Positions 1 through 5,250 of a stretch of DNA of 5,445 nucleotides are shown here, one piece after another (positions within the stretch are counted from its first letter, which is position 1; each line of letters opens with the position of its first letter). Both the position numbers and the translations under genes were made by a program. The notes under the pieces are model-generated. The model ran no database searches, was not told the DNA's origin, and saw nothing but the letters and a program-made list of their open reading frames with translations. This stretch comes from Burkholderiales bacterium (GTDB lineage Bacteria > Pseudomonadota > Gammaproteobacteria > Burkholderiales > SG8-39): contig CAKKSJ010000300.1 in NCBI GenBank assembly GCA_919902965.1, forward strand, positions 1-5,445, written 5' to 3'.

Positions 1-142
1 TTAGCAACCGGTGCACCGTGGACTTGGGAAATCCCGTGGCCTCTAAAAGCTCTGGCGAAGCGAGCGGCTCGGCGCTCTTCACCACGCACTCAAGCACGGC
101 GAAAGCGCGCGCCGAGGTGGAGGTGCCGGCCTTCGCTTTCAA
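1..142 (-). CDS. IclR-family transcriptional regulator, N-terminal part (runs off left edge)
   Basis: The minus-strand frame is open from a TAG at 263-265 down to position 2 and encodes a typical IclR winged helix-turn-helix N-terminus. Taking the TTG at 142-140 as residue 1, residues 11-21 form the first helix (ARAFAVLECVV). Residues 28-36 are the positioning helix and residues 37-47 the recognition helix, reading GFPKSTVHRLL, close to the IclR consensus G-L-P-K-S-T-V-H-R-L. There is no in-frame ATG. TTG-142 gives the usual 10 or so residues ahead of the HTH, but only a weak GGA 8 bases upstream supports it; CTG-172 is an alternative. The effector domain lies outside the window. IclR proteins bind DNA as dimers or tetramers and respond to small organic acids. 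Its position 88 bases behind dctM on the same strand suggests co-transcription with the transporter and control of the divergent promoters near 3350-3420 (inference). Family call firm, start uncertain. Confidence 0.85.
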   Translation of the reverse strand, partial: MKAKAGTSTSARAFAVLECVVKSAEPLASPELLEATGFPKSTVHRLL

Positions 143-230
143 CTGGCGCGTCCGCGGCCAATGGCGCTGCAGTCGGCAAGCGTGGGCGCGGCGCGGCCAC
201 GCGGCATCCCGCTTTGGTCTCGGACTTCGC

Positions 231-1544
231 TCAGCCGCGCAACAGGTTCGGAAGCCATAGGGCTATCTGCGGGAACGTGAGTATCAGCAGCAGGCCGACG
301 ATCTGCAGCACCATGAACTGGACCATTCCGGCATAGATGTCCTTCAGTTCCCAGTCGGGTACCACACCCTTGAGAAAATAGGCCGATAACGCCACTGGCG
401 GCGACAACCAGGCGGTCTGCAAGCAGACCGCGACCAGGGTGCAGAACCAGACCAGGTCTATGCCCAGCTTCTGCACCAGGGGCAGCAGGATCGGCACCAC
501 GATGAGCACGATCGGCACCCATTCGAGCGGCCAGCCGAGCACGAATATGATCGCCAGGATCAGCAGCAACATGATCGTGGGCGAGAAATTCAGCGTCAAC
601 AGCCCCTCGGCGATGAGCGTCGCGCTGCCTAGCCGCGAGAACACCGCGCCGAAGTAATTCGATGCCGCCACCAGGAGCAGGATCATGCACGACACTTCCA
701 GAGTGGACATGACCGCAATTTTCATTTTCTCCCAGGTCAGCCGGCGGTAGATCAGCGTGAGTACGAATACGGCGAAGGCGCCGACCGCGCCGGCATCGGT
801 CGGCGTCGCGATCCCGGCGAGGATGACGCCGAGCGTCGCCATGATCACGATCACCACCGGCAGGATGCCGAGCGTGACCTCCTTCACCACGTAGGCAAAG
901 GGCCGGCGGTCTTCCATCGGCAGCGGCGGGCCGAGTTTCGGGTTGAGGTAGCTGCGAATCAGGGTGTACAGAATATATAGACCCGAGAGCAGCAGGCCCG
1001 GCATGATGGCGGCGGCGAACAGATCGGTCGTCGGCACGCCCACCACCGGACCCATGACAATCAGCATCACCGAGGGCGGGATGAGAATCCCGAGCGTGCC
1101 GCCGGCGGCGATGGTTCCCGCCGACATGCGCACGTCGTAGCCGCTGCGTTTCATCGCCGGCGCAGCCATCACCCCCAGCAACGTCACCGAGGAGCCGACG
1201 ATGCCGGTGGCCGCCGCAAAAATAGTGGCGGTGATGAGCACGGCGAGGTAAAGCGAGCCGTTCAACGACGCCAGGATCAGTTGCACGCCGCGGAACAGGC
1301 GTTCCATCAGCCCCGACTGCTCCAGTAGGTAGCCCATGAACAGGAAGAACGGCACCGAGGCGAGCGTCGGATCGCGCATGACCGAAAAGAACTGCAGCGT
1401 CATCAGGTGCAGCGCCAGATTCCCGAGTGCGAGGTAGCCGATACCCAGGGCGATCGCGATCAGAGTGAAGGCGATGGGAAAGCCGATGAATATCGCGCCG
1501 AACAGCACCACCAGCGACAGCAGACCTACGTACTCCGGCTTCAC
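231..1544 (-). CDS. dctM: TRAP transporter large permease subunit (DctM family)
   Basis: This is the large inner-membrane subunit of a tripartite ATP-independent periplasmic transporter. It moves the substrate released by DctP inward, driven by an ion gradient, usually sodium in this family. The protein is 437 residues, normal for DctM, and almost wholly hydrophobic, with about 11-12 membrane segments. Family landmarks are a VGSSVTLLG...APAMKRSGYD block (116-137), the GTLGILIPPS re-entrant loop (149-158), GIATPTDAGAVGA (244-256, with Asp where many members have Glu) and LSPPVALSAYFLKG (380-392). The start is a GTG whose last two bases are shared with the dctQ TGA stop (GTGA), preceded by GGGGAG at 5 bases. 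The frame stays open upstream to about 2009, but that stretch is dctQ read out of frame and lacks DctM character. Translation is probably coupled to dctQ. The dct symbol denotes the family; C4-dicarboxylate specificity is not implied. Confidence 0.97.
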   Translation of the reverse strand: MKPEYVGLLSLVVLFGAIFIGFPIAFTLIAIALGIGYLALGNLALHLMTLQFFSVMRDPTLASVPFFLFMGYLLEQSGLMERLFRGVQLILASLNGSLYLAVLITATIFAAATGIVGSSVTLLGVMAAPAMKRSGYDVRMSAGTIAAGGTLGILIPPSVMLIVMGPVVGVPTTDLFAAAIMPGLLLSGLYILYTLIRSYLNPKLGPPLPMEDRRPFAYVVKEVTLGILPVVIVIMATLGVILAGIATPTDAGAVGAFAVFVLTLIYRRLTWEKMKIAVMSTLEVSCMILLLVAASNYFGAVFSRLGSATLIAEGLLTLNFSPTIMLLLILAIIFVLGWPLEWVPIVLIVVPILLPLVQKLGIDLVWFCTLVAVCLQTAWLSPPVALSAYFLKGVVPDWELKDIYAGMVQFMVLQIVGLLLILTFPQIALWLPNLLRG

Positions 1545-2068
1545 AGCCACTCCCCTTTCAACGCTGCCCACAGGCTTCTCATGAATTCGGACGCGCCCTG
1601 CAGCAGCAGCAGCAGCGTCGCCACGGGAATCGCCAGCTTGAATGGATACACCACCGGCATCCACGGGCTGGTGACGACGCGCTCGCCCTGCCCCCAGGAT
1701 TTGAAGAAGAAATCCCAGCCCACCACCAGGAAAAAGATCAGCGGCGGAAAGAACAGCAGCAGGTAGCAGAAGGTGTCCACCCAGCCTTGCGTCCGCGCCG
1801 ACCAGCCGCCGTAGTAGGAGTCGGTGCGGATATGGCCTTTCTTTTGCAGGGTGTAGGCCGAACCGATCATGAAAAAGCTGCCGTAGAGCATGAAGGTCAT
1901 GTCGTAGGCCCACTCCGTGGGCGCATCGAAGACGTAGCGCGCCACGACCTCGTACACCAGCGACAGCACCATGGGAATGATCAGCCAGGCGACGATCCGG
2001 CCGGACCACAGGCTGATCGCGTCCAGCGTCTTGATGGCTTTGAGCATTGCCTCAGGCGGTCTGTGCAT
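1541..2068 (-). CDS. dctQ: TRAP transporter small permease subunit (DctQ family)
   Basis: This is the four-helix membrane subunit that partners DctM in TRAP transporters and supports docking of the binding protein. It has 175 residues with hydrophobic segments at about 24-44, 54-75, 97-119 and 143-160. Two DctQ hallmarks are visible: ARYVFDAPTEWAYD (43-56), matching the family pattern R-Y-x-F-x-x-P-x-x-W, and KKGHIRTDSYYGGWS (76-90), matching the conserved H-(I/V)-R-x-D region after helix 2. The start ATG at 2068 has AAAGGAG 5 bases upstream and is preferred over an ATG 7 codons further in. Upstream extension to 2368 would run through the terminator and into dctP in another frame, so it is rejected. 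The stop overlaps the dctM GTG. A run of five CTG codons encodes the Leu tract in helix 4. The 82-base gap to dctP contains a terminator, so expression is probably lower than that of dctP. Confidence 0.94.
   Translation of the reverse strand: MHRPPEAMLKAIKTLDAISLWSGRIVAWLIIPMVLSLVYEVVARYVFDAPTEWAYDMTFMLYGSFFMIGSAYTLQKKGHIRTDSYYGGWSARTQGWVDTFCYLLLFFPPLIFFLVVGWDFFFKSWGQGERVVTSPWMPVVYPFKLAIPVATLLLLLQGASEFMRSLWAALKGEWL
1550..1555 (-). promoter_or_regulatory. Ribosome binding site of dctM (decides the GTG start)
   Basis: Read on the minus strand, GGGGAG lies 5 bases before the GTG at 1544-1542, inside the last codons of dctQ. It supports the GTG start that overlaps the dctQ stop, rather than any longer form of dctM. 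Confidence 0.75.
1601..1615 (+). repeat. (CAG)5 trinucleotide repeat within dctQ
   Basis: Five perfect CAG units on the plus strand read as five CTG Leu codons in dctQ, inside the fourth membrane helix (about residues 152-156). The tract is in frame, so gain or loss of a unit would change helix length by one residue without a frameshift. Repeated CTG is also the expected favoured Leu codon in a high-GC genome, so the tract may be purely compositional. Confidence 0.8.
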
Positions 2069-2073
2069 CGGCA

Positions 2074-2080
2074 CTCCTTT
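2074..2080 (-). promoter_or_regulatory. Ribosome binding site of dctQ (decides its start)
   Basis: AAAGGAG on the minus strand lies 5 bases before the ATG at 2068-2066, just past the U tract of the intergenic terminator. It selects this ATG over the second in-frame Met at codon 8. Confidence 0.8.
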
Positions 2081-2095
2081 CCTTGTGGACTGTGC

Positions 2096-2127
2096 AAAAA
2101 GAGGGCGCGGTACCTCCGCGCCCTCTT
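2096..2127 (-). terminator. Rho-independent terminator or attenuator between dctP and dctQ
   Basis: A perfect 10-bp GC-rich stem (GAGGGCGCGG at 2101-2110 against CCGCGCCCTC at 2116-2125) closes a 5-base loop. It extends by two A-T pairs, 2099-2100 with 2126-2127. On the minus strand the stem is followed by five T residues (2100-2096), the geometry of an intrinsic terminator acting on leftward transcripts. It starts about 23 bases past the dctP stop and ends about 27 bases before the dctQ start. Because dctQM lie directly downstream with good ribosome sites and no evident promoter of their own, I read it as a partial terminator. It would let dctP mRNA exceed dctQM mRNA, as expected where a binding protein is needed in excess over its permease. 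On the plus strand there is no T tract after the stem. Confidence 0.85.
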
Positions 2128-2150
2128 GCTGCCTTGCCGCGTGATGCAAA

Positions 2151-3260
2151 CTATTTCTTTTGCAGCGCCGCGTTGCCGAGGTTGGAGTAAAGGTCGAGGA
2201 TATTGGTCCAGTACGGCACCACGTCCTTGGCGAAGTTGCGCTGCGAATCGAGCACCTGCTTGAAGAACGGATCCTTGACGGAATAGCGCTCGAGCACCAC
2301 GTTGGTGGCGCGCACGAACTCGGGGAAGAAGTCCTTGGGCGTGTCGTGAATCTGGACCTTGAACTCATTCTTCAGCCTGACGATGGCCTTCGCGTTGCGG
2401 AACACGTTGAAGGTGTAGGTCTCGGTCATCGAGGCCGTCGCCGCAGTACGCACCATCTCCTGCAGGTCGGGGGGCAACTTGTTCCAGAACGACTTGTTGA
2501 TGAGCACCTCGCCGACATCGGTGGACTGGTGCAGGCCCTGCAGGTAATAGTGCTTCCACACCGTCTGCAAGCCGAGGTTGATGTCATCGGCGGGGCCAAT
2601 CCACTCTGCCGCGTCGATCACACCGCGCTGCGCCGCGGGCACGATTTCGCCGCCGGGCAAGGCTACCGCGGATACGCCCATCTCTTTGAAAATCTCGCCG
2701 GTGATGCCCGGGGGCGAGCGGTATTTCATCTTCTTGAAATCGGCGGTGCTCTTGATCGGCTGCTTGAACCAGCCCAGAGGATCCGGTCCCATCGGATGCA
2801 CCATGAACGCGACCACATTTACCTTGAGCACATCCGTATACAGCTTTTGCAGCAATTCGTTGCCGCCGCCCTCATACAGCCAGGCGACATGCGAGAGCTG
2901 ATCGAGGCCGACGCCGGCGCCCGCCATCGGATTGGAGAACAGGCCCGCGGCCGGATGTTTGCCCGACCAGTAATGCGTCCAGGCATAGCCGCCCTCGACA
3001 ATGCCCTTGTCCACGGCGTCCAGAATTTCGAACGCAGGCACCACCGCGCCGTCGGGCAGTATCTCCACTTTCAGGCGGCCGGCGGACATCTTGTCGATGT
3101 GGCCGCCGAATCTTTTCATCAATTCGAAATAGATGCTCGCAGAGGGCACCGCCGTCTGGATGCGCATCTTGAGCTGCTGCGGCGCCTGGGCAAACGCGCC
3201 GGCGGCCAACATCAGTGCGGCCACGCCCGCAAGCAAACGCAATAACCACGGTTGTCTCAT
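2151..3260 (-). CDS. dctP: TRAP transporter solute-binding protein, DctP family, TakP/FcbT1-like
   Basis: This is the periplasmic receptor that captures the substrate and delivers it to DctQM. It has 369 residues. A Sec signal peptide is clear: Arg2 and Arg8, a hydrophobic core at about 9-21, and cleavage after AFA at residue 24. The mature part shows the DctP fold signature, with SAGRLKVEILPDGAVVP at 59-75. KYRSPPGITGEIFKEMG (179-195) carries Arg181, at the position of the family's carboxylate-binding Arg. LPGGEIVPAAQRGVIDAAEWIGP (201-223) is the form seen in the TakP (2-oxo acid), lactate and 4-chlorobenzoate FcbT1 group, where the Glu-Trp pair (219-220) lies at the ligand or metal site. 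The substrate is therefore probably a monocarboxylate, aliphatic or aromatic, but cannot be named. The ATG is preceded by AGGAGG at 3270-3265, a strong ribosome site 4 bases away. It is the first gene of the operon, divergent from the GMC gene. Confidence 0.96.
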   Translation of the reverse strand: MRQPWLLRLLAGVAALMLAAGAFAQAPQQLKMRIQTAVPSASIYFELMKRFGGHIDKMSAGRLKVEILPDGAVVPAFEILDAVDKGIVEGGYAWTHYWSGKHPAAGLFSNPMAGAGVGLDQLSHVAWLYEGGGNELLQKLYTDVLKVNVVAFMVHPMGPDPLGWFKQPIKSTADFKKMKYRSPPGITGEIFKEMGVSAVALPGGEIVPAAQRGVIDAAEWIGPADDINLGLQTVWKHYYLQGLHQSTDVGEVLINKSFWNKLPPDLQEMVRTAATASMTETYTFNVFRNAKAIVRLKNEFKVQIHDTPKDFFPEFVRATNVVLERYSVKDPFFKQVLDSQRNFAKDVVPYWTNILDLYSNLGNAALQKK

Positions 3261-3290
3261 TTCTCCTCCTAACGGTCTACTGACGAACGG

Positions 3291-3318
3291 ACGTGCCGCA
3301 CGCGCTAGCGCAGCACGT
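3291..3318. repeat. Inverted repeat in the dctP leader, with nested palindrome
   Basis: ACGTGC at 3291-3296 pairs with GCACGT at 3313-3318. Slightly off-centre inside it lies the perfect 10-base palindrome GCGCTAGCGC (3302-3311). The element falls between the predicted dctP promoter and its ribosome site, so it would be in the 5' leader RNA. It could be an operator for a dimeric regulator or an RNA hairpin; the sequence does not decide. GC-rich palindromes also arise by chance in such a genome. Confidence 0.45.
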
Positions 3319-3351
3319 TAGCCTTGCCTCGAAAATGGAACAGGCGAGATG

Positions 3352-3380
3352 ATGCTAGACAAAGCGCAAGAATTTTGCAA
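3352..3380 (-). promoter_or_regulatory. Candidate sigma-70 promoter for the dctPQM operon
   Basis: On the minus strand, TTGCAA (3380-3375, -35-like, 4 of 6 to consensus) and TAGCAT (3357-3352, -10-like, 4 of 6) are separated by exactly 17 bases. Transcription would start near 3345, giving a leader of about 85 bases before the dctP ATG. It is the best-spaced pair I found upstream of dctP, in the AT-rich part of the gap. The prediction is by eye only. Confidence 0.5.
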
Positions 3381-3387
3381 TACTTTT

Positions 3388-3416
3388 TTGACATATTTGG
3401 GACGAAAAGTTTCATT
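3388..3416 (+). promoter_or_regulatory. Candidate sigma-70 promoter for the GMC oxidoreductase gene
   Basis: A perfect -35 hexamer TTGACA (3388-3393) preceded by a T run is followed after 17 bases by TTCATT (3411-3416), a poor -10 (3 of 6). The weak -10 suggests a need for an activator or a low basal level. Transcription would start near 3423, leaving a leader of about 88 bases. Its -35 lies 7 bases from the -35 of the opposing dctP promoter, so the two would compete for polymerase or share a regulator. Confidence 0.5.
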
Positions 3417-3443
3417 TATTGGATTTTTCAGCAGTCATAAGCT

Positions 3444-3476
3444 CGCCGCCAAGACGGCGGAAACCTTGGCTCGGCG
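3444..3476 (+). repeat. Overlapping alternative hairpins in the GMC gene leader
   Basis: Two stems can form but exclude each other. The long one pairs CGCC-GCCAAG (3444-3453) with CTTGGC-(TC)-GGCG (3465-3476): 10 base pairs with a 2-base bulge. The short one pairs CCGCC (3446-3450) with GGCGG (3456-3460) around a 5-base loop. Neither is followed by a T tract, so it is not an intrinsic terminator. It lies in the predicted 5' leader, about 35 bases before the start codon. A role in RNA-level control is possible but unproven. Confidence 0.45.
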
Positions 3477-3510
3477 CGTGCGGGGCTGACCACCCTCAGG
3501 GATCAACAGC

Positions 3511-5136
3511 ATGGACAAGACTGTAGTCGACTACATCGTGGTCGGGGCCGGCTCGGCAGGCTGCATACTCGCCAATCGGCTATCGGAGAACGCAAGGCAT
3601 TCGGTGCTGCTGCTAGAGGCGGGCGGCCCGGGCGGCGGACTTTGGGAAAAAGTCCCCCTGGGCGTGGGCAAGCTGCTGGTCGACGACAGCCGGCTATGGC
3701 GCATCCATACCGAACCGTCGGGAAGCGACAATGGCAAACCGGTGGAGTGGGTCAGCGGACGCTGCCTCGGCGGCTCCGGAGCGGTTAACGGCATGCTGTT
3801 CGTGCGCGGGCACCCGTCGATGTACGACAAACTGGCCGCCGACGGATGTGTGGGCTGGAGCTACGCCGAGTGCCTGCCTTATTTCCGCAAATTGGAAGAC
3901 TGCGGATTCAGCGCCTCGGAAAAGCGCGCCCGCGGAGGTCCGATAGGAGTTGCCCTGGTCGACCCGGACCCTATTTCGGACGCATTTCTTGCCGGATTCA
4001 GGGAAATGGGATACCCCGCCGTCGCGGACTATAACGATGCCGCGCCCGATGGCGCCAGCTACCTGCAACTGTCCTCGCGCAACGGCCAGCGCTGCAGCGC
4101 TGCCGACGGCTACATCAGGTCGATCGGCAAGCGCGCCAATCTGACGCTAATGACCGGCGCGGTTATACAGAAAGTCCTGTTTCGCGATCTCGAAGCCACT
4201 GGTATCGCTTTCACGCACAACGGCAACGCAGTCGAGGCACACGCAACGCGGGAAGTAATTCTTTGCGCCGGAGCCGTGCGCACGCCACAGTTGCTCGAGC
4301 TATCGGGCCTGGGGAGAAGATCCCTGCTCGACAGTCATGGAATACAAACGATCCTCGACAAAAAGGAGATCGGCGAAAACCTGCAGGACCACATTATGGC
4401 GCGCATCTGCTTCAAAACGAGCCTCAAGGAAACAGTCAACTACATGCTTGGCCACCGCACTGCCCAGGCGAAGGAGCTTCTCAAATACCTATTGTTTCGG
4501 ACCGGCCTGTTTTCGGGAACATCGCTCAAAGCCACGGCATTCGTTCGCAGCGCACCTGAGCTTTCGCTGCCCAACCTGCGCATCCAGGTGGGTCTGTTGA
4601 GCGCCGAATCGCGCGTTCCGGCCAAGGGTACGACAGGTATCGACCCGTTTTCCGCGTTTCACCTCGGGGTCTACGGCATTTATCCGAAGTCACGCGGCAG
4701 CGTACACATTCGGTCGAACGACATCGCACAGGCACCCAGAGTGATGCCGAACTACCTTCAGCATGAGAGCGACCGGCGCGATATCGTGGCCGGCCTGCAG
4801 CTGATAAGAAAACTCGCCGGCACGACATCGATGCGCGGCATCATCGGCGGTGAAATCCGTCCGGCGGCTTCTGCAGCAAGTCCGGATGAATTGCTCGAAT
4901 TCGCAAAATCCACCGGCGGCACGTGCTGGCACCCGACTGGTACCTGTCGGATGGGCGATGACGAGTCCTCGGTCGTAGATCCGCAATGCCGGGTGCGAGC
5001 CGTGCGCAATCTGCGCGTGGTTGATGCCTCTGTGTTCCCGTACATCACCAGCAGCAATACCAATGTGCCTGTAATGATGCTGGCTGAGCGGGTTGCCGAC
5101 ATGATCAAGAGCGGCGTTCGACAGAGAGGTTCGTGA
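3511..5136 (+). CDS. GMC-family FAD-dependent oxidoreductase (choline/alcohol dehydrogenase-like)
   Basis: The enzyme oxidises an alcohol to an aldehyde or ketone with tightly bound FAD; the natural substrate and electron acceptor are not readable from sequence. At 541 residues it is close to the size of bacterial BetA and related alcohol dehydrogenases. The N-terminal Rossmann motif VVGAGSAGC (10-18) ends in the acidic ribose binder LLLEAGG (33-39). The first GMC signature is GRCLGGSGAVNGMLFVRG (83-100), with Gly where most members have a second Ser. The second signature lies around CAGAVRTPQLLELSGLG (252-268), followed by GENLQDH (288-294). The C-terminal catalytic part carries CWHPTGTCRMG (472-482) with His474 as the likely base, and SSNTNVPVMMLAE (514-526) with Asn516 at the paired position. 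There is no signal peptide or membrane segment, so it is cytoplasmic. The ATG follows AGGGA by 8 bases. It is divergent from the TRAP operon, suggesting a shared pathway. Confidence 0.97.
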   Translation: MDKTVVDYIVVGAGSAGCILANRLSENARHSVLLLEAGGPGGGLWEKVPLGVGKLLVDDSRLWRIHTEPSGSDNGKPVEWVSGRCLGGSGAVNGMLFVRGHPSMYDKLAADGCVGWSYAECLPYFRKLEDCGFSASEKRARGGPIGVALVDPDPISDAFLAGFREMGYPAVADYNDAAPDGASYLQLSSRNGQRCSAADGYIRSIGKRANLTLMTGAVIQKVLFRDLEATGIAFTHNGNAVEAHATREVILCAGAVRTPQLLELSGLGRRSLLDSHGIQTILDKKEIGENLQDHIMARICFKTSLKETVNYMLGHRTAQAKELLKYLLFRTGLFSGTSLKATAFVRSAPELSLPNLRIQVGLLSAESRVPAKGTTGIDPFSAFHLGVYGIYPKSRGSVHIRSNDIAQAPRVMPNYLQHESDRRDIVAGLQLIRKLAGTTSMRGIIGGEIRPAASAASPDELLEFAKSTGGTCWHPTGTCRMGDDESSVVDPQCRVRAVRNLRVVDASVFPYITSSNTNVPVMMLAERVADMIKSGVRQRGS

Positions 5137-5250
5137 GTCTGCGGGTATATGCTCCAGCGGTCCTCTCGCGACTGGCCTAAGCGGGCGAATCAAGCGACGT
5201 TCAGGCCGTCGTGCCGGAAAGCCGATATTTCAGATAGGCGCGCGCAGGTT
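5137..5250. other. Convergent intergenic gap
   Basis: The stops of the GMC gene and the minus-strand edge gene face each other across these 114 bases. I see only a short CGACG/CGTCG inverted repeat (5195-5199 with 5207-5211, 7-base loop) and no T tract on either strand, so no convincing intrinsic terminator. No gene was found here. Confidence 0.6.

Noticed and set aside
18..260. Plus-strand open frame opposite the IclR fragment
   Set aside because: The minus strand here encodes a clear HTH; the plus-strand product shows no motif and no ribosome site.
139..690. Minus-strand open frame overlapping the end of dctM and the start of the regulator
   Set aside because: It is a shadow of dctM in a different frame; the Pro/Arg/Ala-rich product has no recognisable domain.
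1545..2009. Upstream extension of the dctM frame
   Set aside because: It is dctQ read in another frame; the GTG at 1544 has a good ribosome site and gives the normal DctM length and N-terminus.
2145..2164. TGCAAA/TTTGCA inverted repeat across the dctP stop
   Set aside because: Six-base arms in a locally AT-rich stretch next to a far stronger stem; probably chance.
2069..2368. Upstream extension of the dctQ frame into dctP
   Set aside because: It would cross the terminator and the dctP coding end, and its Ser/Arg-rich translation has no DctQ character.
2160..3245. Long plus-strand open frame (361 codons) fully opposite dctP
   Set aside because: It mirrors dctP codon for codon in a high-GC gene, has low-complexity His/Arg/Glu-rich content with no family motif, and dctP itself is unmistakable.
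5174..5211. Possible terminator between the convergent genes
   Set aside because: The GGCCT/AGGCC and CGACG/CGTCG repeats are short, with a long loop or no following T tract, so they do not meet the pattern of an intrinsic terminator.
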